Part shown: positions 6,884-15,003 of the stretch, piece after piece | Numbering within the stretch: the first letter of the stretch is position 1 | How the letters are laid out: each line of letters starts with the position of its first letter | Source: Bacteroidales bacterium | GTDB taxonomy: Bacteria > Bacteroidota > Bacteroidia > Bacteroidales > P3 | Direction: 5' to 3' | DNA length: 64,000 bases | Assembly (NCBI GenBank): GCA_016280915.1 | Contig: JAEEHQ010000094.1 | Coordinates: 1 to 64,000 of the forward strand | Program-made: the position numbers and the translations under genes | The notes under the pieces: generated by a model | The model's input: only the letters and a program-made list of their open reading frames with translations | The model's database searches: none | Told to the model about the DNA's origin: nothing

Positions 6884-8521
6884 TTAGAAGTATCTGCGGA
6901 ACTGAACGAACTGGAAGGTGGAGATTTTTTGTCCTGAGCCATCCTCGACGACATCGCGCCGGGTGGTGGATGCCACACATGGGATATGATGTTCCTGGAG
7001 GAGTTGGAGCAAGGCAAAGGTGAAGTTCATCTCGCCCATCAGATGGACAGTAACGTCAAACTTTTGGCGATAGCTGAGAATCTTGTTGAGGTAGTTGTTG
7101 GCAAGTTGCGAAATGTAGTTCTCGTCCTTGGCTGGGTCGATTTGTGGGAACTCGAGGTCGACGATTTTGCCGTAAGGCTCAGCTGCCTTTCTTTGTTCAT
7201 CAGACCATGTTTCTTTAGAATGATTAGATAGATTGATAAGACACCTTTGGGTAGGTTTCGGAGTGGGGTGGTTTATGTTTACCCAGATGGATTCTAATTT
7301 CTTTATAGAATCGCCAAGAGTGTTTATCAACTGTAAGGGGGTCTGCTTCAGCTTCAACTCATGGGCTATACTATTCCGTATTTCATTGACATCCTTATAA
7401 ATCCTTCTCAGTTGAGGCAAGCATGTTATTTTATAGGTCTTGCTGGTATTCTTGTATATGAGTATTAATTTTGCTTCTTCTCTGGCCTCTTTGTCGTTGT
7501 AGTTGGAATCCACTATCTGGCAGATATAGGTAATCATGGCTTCCTGCAGGGCAAGATAGGACGAGGCGTAGTTCTTATGTAGGAAATGCCATTGAGCTAC
7601 ACGAAACTGGAAAATATAGGGCTCGGATTGATAGGGGAATTTCTTGGTGAAGTCTTGTATAATAGGAGGTATTAGCAATGATGACAAGGTATCAAATTCG
7701 GTGTTTTTCATGCTTGCCATATTACCAATTTGATTTCTGATGCCACCCAGGTGGTTGAGGTTCATTACATCGGAGAAGTTCCTTAGGCGCTGGCTGATAT
7801 CTTTGCGGTTTCCCTCTTCTAATAAGTCGGCCACTTTATAGCCATTGCCGAATTCAGATAGGCTGTAGGCTCCAATAATCCAGTCGTTAATGTTCATGAT
7901 TTCGTTGAGCTCTACAATAGGAGCATAATTCATCTCCCTTACAACATCAAGCATGCCATAAGTGATATGAGTTATGGAGATATTCTTGTGGCTAACATTT
8001 TTTAGATACACAAGAAGATTCATGATGTAGAGAGGTAAAGAACGAAAAGAATGAGTGATGTCAACCAGTATTTCGTCACCTCTATTGATATACTTTTCTA
8101 TTCCAAGTATGATAGAGGCATTCTCCTTCAGTTCTTCCGGGGTAATACCATATTTGACTAACACAACTTTGGAATCAGGGCCAAGAGCCTTTTCCAGTAT
8201 TTCTTGGGATGGTATGGTAAGGCCAGAGTTATAGTTGGAACTTTCACAATAATCACCTAACTCTATATAGTACTCCTCATTAAAAGTGGAATTAACCTTT
8301 TCCTTTTCGAAGACTTGATAGACTTCTTCCCACATGGATTTTACTGTTCCAATAAGAATGATTCGGTCCACATTATAGTACTTGGCCAAGGCATGGGCTA
8401 CAAAGGTAGTAGTAATGTCGGTATTGTCGGGCAAACGATAGGTTGCTTTTCGGTAATTTCTTTCGCTACCGTTTTTGGTAGGATATCCCGTACCAAGGAA
8501 AGAGATTAAGATTTTTCCCAT
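6884..8521 (-). CDS. csx1: Csx1-type CARF-HEPN ribonuclease with extra C-terminal domain
   Basis: A 545-residue type III ancillary effector. Residues 1-210 form a CARF domain of the TM1812/Csx2 type (start MGKILISFLGTG, then TTTFVAHALAK, ILIGTVKSMWEE, and DITHSFRSLP at 154-163), expected to bind cyclic oligoadenylate made by Cas10. The middle is helical and carries the HEPN motif R-x4-H (R382, H387 in IRNSIAHEL), the expected RNase centre. After about residue 425 comes a separate alpha/beta domain (INLSNHSKETWSDEQ, IVDLEFPQIDP, HLMGEMNFTFALLQ, CVASTT, FQFVQFRRYF). The family is usually about 400 residues, so this tail is an addition. It resembles small stand-alone proteins seen near type III loci (Csx15/Csx20-like putative ring nucleases). 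It is the last gene of the cas block, separated from the RAMP genes by 214 bp of hairpins. Confidence 0.9.
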   Translation of the reverse strand: MGKILISFLGTGYPTKNGSERNYRKATYRLPDNTDITTTFVAHALAKYYNVDRIILIGTVKSMWEEVYQVFEKEKVNSTFNEEYYIELGDYCESSNYNSGLTIPSQEILEKALGPDSKVVLVKYGITPEELKENASIILGIEKYINRGDEILVDITHSFRSLPLYIMNLLVYLKNVSHKNISITHITYGMLDVVREMNYAPIVELNEIMNINDWIIGAYSLSEFGNGYKVADLLEEGNRKDISQRLRNFSDVMNLNHLGGIRNQIGNMASMKNTEFDTLSSLLIPPIIQDFTKKFPYQSEPYIFQFRVAQWHFLHKNYASSYLALQEAMITYICQIVDSNYNDKEAREEAKLILIYKNTSKTYKITCLPQLRRIYKDVNEIRNSIAHELKLKQTPLQLINTLGDSIKKLESIWVNINHPTPKPTQRCLINLSNHSKETWSDEQRKAAEPYGKIVDLEFPQIDPAKDENYISQLANNYLNKILSYRQKFDVTVHLMGEMNFTFALLQLLQEHHIPCVASTTRRDVVEDGSGQKISTFQFVQFRRYF

Positions 8522-8597
8522 TGTGTTATTGTATGTTTACTTTGTTCTTTTTGTATGAATTGATTTAGGTGTGTTCTATTTATTTGTTCTCATTGTC

Positions 8598-8694
8598 GCG
8601 TCCCGTCGGGACGCAGTTTCCTGATGTCTGAGTATCACGGCACTGCGCCTTTGGCTTGTACCGTGTTATTAATAGTCTCACCTCTTCGAGGTGA
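8598..8694. repeat. cluster of three hairpins between csx1 and the RAMP genes
   Basis: Three dyads follow each other. GCGTCCC-GTC-GGGACGC lies at 8598-8614 (7-bp stem). CACGG...CCGTG at 8636-8665 has an inner GCC-TTT-GGC. TCACCTC-TTC-GAGGTGA lies at 8678-8694 (7-bp stem). No T run follows on either strand, so this is not a plain intrinsic terminator. It resembles an intergenic palindromic (REP-like) element, or could set the ratio of csx1 to the upstream complex genes. Confidence 0.7.
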
Positions 8695-8735
8695 TTTATA
8701 GAAGTCCCCTTTAGTTTACTATCTTTAAACCATTA

Positions 8736-11174
8736 TCATTTGATATCATTGAACAATTGCTGGGCTTTTTCGGACGAAGTCCACTCCGATATTTTTTTCC
8801 AGATAGGGGAATCGAGAGTTGCCCATCCTTTGTCGGGTTTAGGCATATTGGCCAGTCGGGTGAGTGTTGCCTTGAAGGCCTCTATTTGGTCGTCGGGGAT
8901 AGCACTATTGCCAGAGTCTTTGAGCCATTTATCGACTTTCTTGGCACAAACCTTGAAATCTTTCACAGCATAGTCGCCATTGGCAAGTTTTTTCTCCAAC
9001 TCGGCAGCGATGCCACTTTGGGAAGAGGAGGCTTGCTTGGCCTGGCGGATGCGTTGCTCGACTTCGGCAAAACGGCTGTCGTTGGGGAGTAACGATTTGG
9101 CTTGGATGACTCTTGCAAGTGCTTGCTCAAACTGGGCTTCTTGGGAGAGACTATCAGCTTCCTGTAGCAGTTGGACGAAACGATTCTCGAGATCGGCGGC
9201 TTGCTGCGCCTCTTCAGCCGCTTTCAGACCAGTAGTGTACTGCTGGATAAGATTTTCGATTTCATCCATTTGGGTAGCATCTGCCAACCCTGCCAAATCA
9301 ATCTTCAGTTGTCGCAATAGGTCAATGGCTTGTTCCCATTTACCCTCCTCGGCAAAAGTCTTTGCCCCAGAAAGTACTGAGGTGCTCTTCTCATTAACAA
9401 ATTGCATCCTATGGAACTCTTTGACCTCGTCTTCGTTGACCAAGATATTGATGTTCCGTTCGTTTTCAACAAGACTGGATTTGTTGTTATTGTTTTTATA
9501 GAGTTCACACGTATCGAAATCCATTTCAAGCATCTCTTCGGGTGTATGAGTGGCAGAGGCGATACTGACTAACTGTTTTAGGCAGGCTTCGGAGGAGAGA
9601 GAGCTTCCGTTGGATTGGAGGAAATAGGAAATCTCGCTGTTGAATTCTTTGAGATAATCGTCCATGCTGAATTGAAACCCCTCCATGTTCACAACCTGAC
9701 AAGTGATGATGCCGTAGCCAAAAGACTTGGCCATGCCAATATTATGGTAGGTTCCTTCTGTTTGGTTGAACGTGATGGCAGCGAGCAAGGCTCCTATCTC
9801 AAGTTTGCGCAGGTTGTGAACGCGAATCTTGCAGGTGAAGGTGTTATTGGAAGGTAGGGGCGTGAATTTCGACATGATGTTTTCGTTGCCATTGCCTTGT
9901 TGTAGTGGAATGGTCGTAAGTCCTCTTGTGATGCGGTATCGCTTGCGGCCGGCTATGGTGGCGAACTCTGAGGAATAGCGTTGCAGCTCATTTTGGTTTT
10001 GCTGCAGGTAGAGAGGATAATAGGAGGCACGGGGCTGTCCCAAGACACCGCTGACGGTTTGCATGGGCTGAATGTTGGTGTTGTCGGCAAAGGCATTGCC
10101 AAAGAGAACACGTCCACGCAAGGAATTGCCATCGCCGATGTGGCCGAAGATGGCATGTGGAAGGTCGATGTAGCCTTCGGCCAACTTGGCTTGGGCATGC
10201 TCAACCATGTCTTTGACGGAGAATTGATAAGGATAGCGATACTTGGCTGTAATGCCCATGGTGAGAACTTGGTGGGTACGTTCGTCCTCTTCGAAGAAAA
10301 CGGGGATAGGGTCACCTGCATCAAGCCGATTCTTTAAAAAGCCACCCTTACCATTCTTTCCACCATAATATGGGGTGTTCTTGTGGACGGTATCAAATTT
10401 CTTGAACACTTCGGGAGAAACCTCAATGGGTTTTTCCTGGTTCTCGGAGAAAAGGTATTCTACTCCTTTGCCTTCCATGTAGCCTGTGCACACCACACGG
10501 TAATTGCCTCTTGGAACGGTCTTTACTTGACCGGCCATTTTGTAATGAAGCGTATCGCTTTCAACGGTTATGATGGGATAGAGTTCTCCACCTTCATTGA
10601 AAGCAAGGCTTTTTTGTTTTTTCTCGGCGCTATCAGGGCTTTCTTCGTTGAGGAAATTGGGGAAGTGTTCATTAAAGAATACATTACCTCTACCATTGAC
10701 CTTGATTGGTTGTATATTGGAAATGCAAGGTCTGATGAAATAGGATGTTTTATTGCTGTCTTCCTTCTTAAAGAGCCATCCACAACGCTTCGCATTCTTT
10801 ATCTTGTTGGGATATTCTTTGCTTACCTTTGTATTGAAATCTCTAAATCCAAAGTAGTCGTCATTATATTGCTCCAATTGTGCAAACGAGAGGATTTCCA
10901 TGACGCTGCGGAAACACCCCTTGAGGGTGGTGCCGGGGATGTAGTAACGTTTGCTCCCATCGGGCATATCGATGTGGCGTGACAGCGGGATTTCGCTGTC
11001 GTCTCCCTCTTTCTTGTTGCCGATGAATAAGGGTGAATGATTGGTAATCTTGAGCGTAATGGTACCATCCTCACCATCGGCAAAGGGTATGTCCATGGAA
11101 ATCTGGTCGCCCCAATCGACGGTGTAGGCCTTTTTGTATAAAGGAACGAAATTATATGGTGCAGTAATAGGCAT
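8736..11174 (-). CDS. large type III RAMP protein (TIGR03986-like) with long helical C-terminal extension
   Basis: An 812-residue protein. Residues 1 to about 500 are RAMP-like: start APYNFVPLYKKAY, LKITNHSPLFIG (41-52), the Cas7-type YYIPGTTLKGCFRS (77-90), a second set of conserved segments (GHIGDGNSLRGRVLFGN at 344-360), and a late glycine-rich turn MAKSFGYGII (481-490). This matches the TIGR03986 family found in III-D-like loci. No acidic residue stands at the usual Cas7 cleavage position, so this subunit is probably structural. Residues about 590-715 are helical repeats (TPR-like, GKWEQAIDLLRQL), and about 720-812 form another small helical unit. The start lies 2 bp after the stop of the preceding gene. 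No separate Cas11 gene exists in the operon, so the tail could supply that role. The subfamily name is recalled, not searched. Confidence 0.85.
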   Translation of the reverse strand: MPITAPYNFVPLYKKAYTVDWGDQISMDIPFADGEDGTITLKITNHSPLFIGNKKEGDDSEIPLSRHIDMPDGSKRYYIPGTTLKGCFRSVMEILSFAQLEQYNDDYFGFRDFNTKVSKEYPNKIKNAKRCGWLFKKEDSNKTSYFIRPCISNIQPIKVNGRGNVFFNEHFPNFLNEESPDSAEKKQKSLAFNEGGELYPIITVESDTLHYKMAGQVKTVPRGNYRVVCTGYMEGKGVEYLFSENQEKPIEVSPEVFKKFDTVHKNTPYYGGKNGKGGFLKNRLDAGDPIPVFFEEDERTHQVLTMGITAKYRYPYQFSVKDMVEHAQAKLAEGYIDLPHAIFGHIGDGNSLRGRVLFGNAFADNTNIQPMQTVSGVLGQPRASYYPLYLQQNQNELQRYSSEFATIAGRKRYRITRGLTTIPLQQGNGNENIMSKFTPLPSNNTFTCKIRVHNLRKLEIGALLAAITFNQTEGTYHNIGMAKSFGYGIITCQVVNMEGFQFSMDDYLKEFNSEISYFLQSNGSSLSSEACLKQLVSIASATHTPEEMLEMDFDTCELYKNNNNKSSLVENERNINILVNEDEVKEFHRMQFVNEKSTSVLSGAKTFAEEGKWEQAIDLLRQLKIDLAGLADATQMDEIENLIQQYTTGLKAAEEAQQAADLENRFVQLLQEADSLSQEAQFEQALARVIQAKSLLPNDSRFAEVEQRIRQAKQASSSQSGIAAELEKKLANGDYAVKDFKVCAKKVDKWLKDSGNSAIPDDQIEAFKATLTRLANMPKPDKGWATLDSPIWKKISEWTSSEKAQQLFNDIK

Positions 11175-11176
11175 AT

Positions 11177-11614
11177 TTAGTCCTCCTTATCGTTAATAAA
11201 TCCAACAAAAACCAGTTTCTCAGGCACAAGGGTTTCCATCTCTTCGCAAAAGCAATCGGGCTCAGGCTTCCAATACTGAAGGAACTGGAGGTAATAGGGC
11301 ATCTGGTTGCCGCGGTAGTTGACGATGCGGACGTTCTCGCGGTTGTAGTCGAGCGAATCGACCTTGGTGTCGGTGACGATATAGTTGCCATCGACAAATT
11401 TGATGCTGTAGGACATGAGGTTGTCTGAGTCGTAGAGGAGCCCTTCGGCAATAAACTGCCCGGGCTGGAGTGAGAAACCTTCATACTGGACGGTGGCAAC
11501 TCCGTCGGAAAACTTGATTTCTATTTGCTTGTCATTATGTATAATCGAAGGCTTCTTCTGGTCGCTGAGCCAGAGATAGCCTTGGCATTTGCATTTATCA
11601 ATCTTCTTATTCAT
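11177..11614 (-). CDS. small type III CRISPR-associated protein (TIGR04423-like)
   Basis: A 145-residue beta-rich protein with the N-terminal pattern CKCQGYLWLSDQKKP, then FIAEGLLYD, MSYSIKFVDGNYIV and a C-terminal FVGFIND. This recalls the TIGR04423 family of small type III-associated proteins of Bacteroidota, which occupies the place Csx19 has in other III-D loci. Its start codon lies inside the end of the upstream double-Cas7 gene (8-bp overlap), and its stop is 2 bp from the next start, so it is translationally coupled on both sides. It has no catalytic motif. A structural or complex-capping role is possible but not shown. Confidence 0.75.
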   Translation of the reverse strand: MNKKIDKCKCQGYLWLSDQKKPSIIHNDKQIEIKFSDGVATVQYEGFSLQPGQFIAEGLLYDSDNLMSYSIKFVDGNYIVTDTKVDSLDYNRENVRIVNYRGNQMPYYLQFLQYWKPEPDCFCEEMETLVPEKLVFVGFINDKED

Positions 11615-12974
11615 AGATTACCTCCTTGTTTTTTGTCAATTTACCAGAGAAGACCCCATTGCCCCGATTGACACCACCACCAAGGGGCAGCAGGCCCCGG
11701 CAGATGTCTTTGAGGGTTTCTTCTAAGGCTTTTTGTATAATAGCACTTTTGCTATCAGTATTATTGAATACTTTCTTGTCGACAAGAATGGTGAGCTGGA
11801 TGGGGTAGTCGTGGGCATAGACATTCTTTTCGAAAAAGAGGGCACCCTCGAGGGCACCACCGGTGAAACGGTCGACAGCAAGGTGGCTGTTGACGTAGGA
11901 ATTAAGAGCGGTTTTCTCAATAAAGACATCGGACAAGATGACGTGGCCGCGTTCTTGTTTTTCTTGAGATTTTCCAATAAAGCCAAAAAGGGTTGACACG
12001 GCAGGGTTATCCTCGCCAGTTGTGGCATAAGGATGCCCCACGGTGTAGCCTTTTTGTTTGTTCCAATGATAGCAGACACGATGAGAGATGGCACCCTTGA
12101 TGGATGAAGCGGGAAGCAGGTAGCACTCTTTCCAGTCGGCTTTATTGCCATCCCAAACTACGATATACTCGGTGACAGGAGCCATGTCGACCTCGTCGTC
12201 ACCCAATCCGCTACCAAAAAAGAAGAAGTCGTCTGCCTTTAACTCTAAGAGATACTCATCCCAGCTGTTGGAGGAATTTGGGGTAGCAGGATGATACTCC
12301 TTTGACCAAAAATCGCTACCGAGCATGGCACTCTTGTTGAGGTATTTATTGCGTTCGGTTGGATTGTCTATGTCAATCACTCGCTGCTGGAGGTCAACAA
12401 CTTTGACATTGCCGAACCCATTGCGTGTGCCACCTCCCAGACGGAACTCGCCATGACAGATGGTGTCAAGGACCTGCTGGAAACGATGGTCGTCGCGGGT
12501 GTTGCTAATCATTTCCAATTCAAAGCAGAAACGAGTGCCGGCATAAACTATTTGCTCGTCGAATTTACCATAGTTGTCCTCATCGGAAACGCCACGATGG
12601 TTGATGCGGACATGCTGGCGGATGGGAAGGTCGCTGTAGAATTGCAAAATGGGGTCGTTGGCTATGTCTGAGTAAGGCACGATGCCGTCCATGACACGAC
12701 CTTGTGAATTGATGATTTTGGCCTCGGTAAAGAGGATAGAGGAGCCTATGGGATTATCACCTGCTTGACCAAAGAACACGTCCTTTTGTGTGGGATCCAT
12801 CAAGCTGCGAACCACACCTGCAATGGCTGTGCCTGGAATGTAAGGCAAATAGTTGGAATCGACAGCCACGGCGGCATCGGTCTCGAAAAGTTTTTCGCCG
12901 GAACCGATGGCGAGAGGCGAGGTCAGCTCGATGACGACTTGGGCTAAATATCTGAATTGGTTGAGTGTACTCAT
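11607..12974 (-). CDS. double Cas7 (Csm3-like) RAMP protein of the type III complex
   Basis: A 455-residue fusion of two RAMP domains. The first covers about 1-200: SPLAIGSGEKLFETDAAVAV with candidate catalytic D33, YLPYIPGTAIAGVVRS (42-57), and glycine-rich loop FRLGGGTRNGFG (177-188). The second covers about 240-455: FFFGSGLGDDEVDMAPV with candidate D263, CYLLPASSIKGAISHR, VDRFTGGALEG, and LPLGGGVNRGNG (429-440). Both halves keep an acidic residue where Csm3 cleaves target RNA, so both may cut. The ATG at 12974 overlaps the upstream stop by 4 bp (ATGA). An upstream in-frame ATG at 12995 is less likely. It belongs to the coupled run of complex genes. Confidence 0.9.
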   Translation of the reverse strand: MSTLNQFRYLAQVVIELTSPLAIGSGEKLFETDAAVAVDSNYLPYIPGTAIAGVVRSLMDPTQKDVFFGQAGDNPIGSSILFTEAKIINSQGRVMDGIVPYSDIANDPILQFYSDLPIRQHVRINHRGVSDEDNYGKFDEQIVYAGTRFCFELEMISNTRDDHRFQQVLDTICHGEFRLGGGTRNGFGNVKVVDLQQRVIDIDNPTERNKYLNKSAMLGSDFWSKEYHPATPNSSNSWDEYLLELKADDFFFFGSGLGDDEVDMAPVTEYIVVWDGNKADWKECYLLPASSIKGAISHRVCYHWNKQKGYTVGHPYATTGEDNPAVSTLFGFIGKSQEKQERGHVILSDVFIEKTALNSYVNSHLAVDRFTGGALEGALFFEKNVYAHDYPIQLTILVDKKVFNNTDSKSAIIQKALEETLKDICRGLLPLGGGVNRGNGVFSGKLTKNKEVIYE

Positions 12975-14455
12975 GATTGTTTCTCCTTTCTGCAAATTTT
13001 GGCCATTTCGGAAGAAAGATTGATAAGTGCACGACGTGCAAAAATATCGCCTTTGGGGCCAAGATCAACAATGAATTTCTCAAGATCATCACGGCGTTTG
13101 CGCTTAGACCACTTATCTTTGGCGACACCATGGTTGAGGTAGGAATCATTATTATTGACTATCTTGTCCATCATTTCTTGGTGTGTATAACAATCCATGG
13201 CTTTTGACCTAATGGTACTCCATTGAGAAGAAAATGATTCGGTGCTGATGAACTGGTTTCTGTGCTGTTCAATCCAGTCGTTGACCATGCTGTAGATTTC
13301 TTGAGAATCGTTTTCTTCTTGAATACGGTCTTGGACGTATTGCAACAACTCGGAGGACTTGAGCTGGGGATTGTCGGAAAGGTAATCGTGGAGTGTTGCC
13401 TTATGCTCTCCATCAGGGGAAGACGATTGTAGCAGGTATTGGGCAACGCCATTATCGTCGGCATGGAGGAAGTCGGGGTTGTAGATGACTCGACCAAACC
13501 CCTCATTGTTGTAGTTGCCGATATACTGTGAATCGTGGGTCCAATTCGCTTTGGCTTCTATTACAAAGACGCTGCCACTTTCGATGCCGGTGCGTTCGGT
13601 GTCGAAGCACCCCCGGGCGTAGTTCCATGGGGAGTAGCGGAAGGTGCGTATTTGCGAGAGATCCCAACGTATTTTCCCATCGACGTTGGGGTCTTTTAGC
13701 AGTTGGGTGACGGTAGGACGGTAGGTGGCTTCTCCTGTTGAATCGTCAAGGAAGATAAGCCGACTGTCGGCATATACTGAAATAAGATTATCCTTAGAAG
13801 GGCCACTTGTGACTTCGTCAAATTCATAGGGCTGGATGTCCACCAATCCGTATTGAGCCGAGCGAGAACGCCCAATGCGGTGGATGCCCGTGAGATAATT
13901 TTGGATGATGCTGGATAACCTTTCGCAGTTGACATCGACTTCGACGGTAAAGTAAAGAGTAAGGCCTTTCTGGAGAGATTGATAGCCAAAGAGTTGACTG
14001 TTAGCAGAGGATTGTGTCTCGTAGTCGCGGGCAGATTTGATGGCAAAATTGACATTTGTATCAATCTTTTTTGCTACAGATTGATTGAAGCTGTAGTAGC
14101 CTGAGCGGCATTGTTTTAATTGAGTGTCGCGGAGGCGTTGCTTCTCGACAGGACTAATCCAATGGTGGATGTAGCATTTGTCGGCAGGGGTCTCCAATTT
14201 GGGGTAGAACATGGATGCCGGCACTTTGAGGCCACGGAATTGACCGGAGGAAGGGTGGGCATCGCCGAAACGCACATGTCCACTATGGAAGAGGAGCAAG
14301 GAATCAGCTTTTAATTCCTGGTAATGCTGTGCAACGATTCCCAAGAAGTTGCTGCCAGGGATGAAGTCAAGCGTTTGATTAGGTCCCTCAGAGGCTGCTT
14401 TTTGGTTGAGAATGACATCGGTTAGCAGCTGACATCTCATTTTAAGCGCTTTCAT
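12971..14455 (-). CDS. csx10: Csx10-like Cas5-group RAMP protein of the type III complex
   Basis: A 494-residue RAMP protein with the segments TLDFIPGSNFLGIVAQHY near the N-terminus, HVRFGDAHP, YHHWISP-type spacing (CYIHHWISP here), and GIHRIGRSRSAQYGLV (about 190-206), the glycine/arginine-rich loop of Csx10/Csm4-type proteins. The 5'-handle binding subunit of the crRNA complex is the expected role. The C-terminal third (about 370-494) is helical and charged. Start and stop each share an ATGA overlap with the neighbours, as in tightly coupled cas operons. A Csm4 label is an alternative. The long form and the gene order favour Csx10 of a III-D-like system. Confidence 0.8.
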   Translation of the reverse strand: MKALKMRCQLLTDVILNQKAASEGPNQTLDFIPGSNFLGIVAQHYQELKADSLLLFHSGHVRFGDAHPSSGQFRGLKVPASMFYPKLETPADKCYIHHWISPVEKQRLRDTQLKQCRSGYYSFNQSVAKKIDTNVNFAIKSARDYETQSSANSQLFGYQSLQKGLTLYFTVEVDVNCERLSSIIQNYLTGIHRIGRSRSAQYGLVDIQPYEFDEVTSGPSKDNLISVYADSRLIFLDDSTGEATYRPTVTQLLKDPNVDGKIRWDLSQIRTFRYSPWNYARGCFDTERTGIESGSVFVIEAKANWTHDSQYIGNYNNEGFGRVIYNPDFLHADDNGVAQYLLQSSSPDGEHKATLHDYLSDNPQLKSSELLQYVQDRIQEENDSQEIYSMVNDWIEQHRNQFISTESFSSQWSTIRSKAMDCYTHQEMMDKIVNNNDSYLNHGVAKDKWSKRKRRDDLEKFIVDLGPKGDIFARRALINLSSEMAKICRKEKQS

Positions 14456-15003
14456 TCGTCACCCCCTTTCTGTATGTCGATAAACTGGCAACGGCCAAGT
14501 CCACGGCTGCGGCCTGTTCCGAGTCTTTTGATATATTTCATAGCATCAATTACATTGTTCGCAGCCTCATCGGGCACATGATAGATACAGCCTTGCAACG
14601 TACATGGGATGGCAACCTCGATTTTGCGAAGGCTTTGATGTTTGGCTACACCTTTTTCATCAATAGCTGTACTGGATATTTTGCGGTAAAGGTATTGCTG
14701 AGAGCGAGTGGCAACGAGAGCGTTCTGCTCTTCTTGGGGTAGTTCGGCATCGGTGAAGAAAGCTTCAGCAGGGGCTTTGTCGGTTGCGGGGGTGTCGGGG
14801 CCAAACAATCGGAGGGTGACATCCTCAGCGGAGGAGGCAACCCAGGTGTAGGCCTCACGAATCAAGCCTTTGACGGTTTTGCCAGGAAGGAAGGGCAACT
14901 TATCAGGGGTTTTGATTACCAACATGTCGACATCGGCTCCAGCCGCAAGGCCAGAACCACAATGCCAGTCGGAATAGAACTTTATTTTATAACTAATTTT
15001 CAT
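14452..15003 (-). CDS. csm3: Csm3-like Cas7 RAMP protein
   Basis: A 183-residue single RAMP domain. It has FYSDWHCGSGLAAGADVDML with candidate catalytic acids D24 and D26, then LPFLPGKTVKGLIRE (36-50), the Cas7 signature, and the C-terminal loop RLGTGRSRGLGRC. It should form backbone subunits of the crRNA complex and cut target RNA. The start MKISYK at 15003 is preferred because it gives a normal N-terminus and overlaps the cas10 stop by 11 bp. The longer reading from 15060 would add 19 residues of no family character. It is coupled to csx10 through ATGA. Confidence 0.88.
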   Translation of the reverse strand: MKISYKIKFYSDWHCGSGLAAGADVDMLVIKTPDKLPFLPGKTVKGLIREAYTWVASSAEDVTLRLFGPDTPATDKAPAEAFFTDAELPQEEQNALVATRSQQYLYRKISSTAIDEKGVAKHQSLRKIEVAIPCTLQGCIYHVPDEAANNVIDAMKYIKRLGTGRSRGLGRCQFIDIQKGGDE

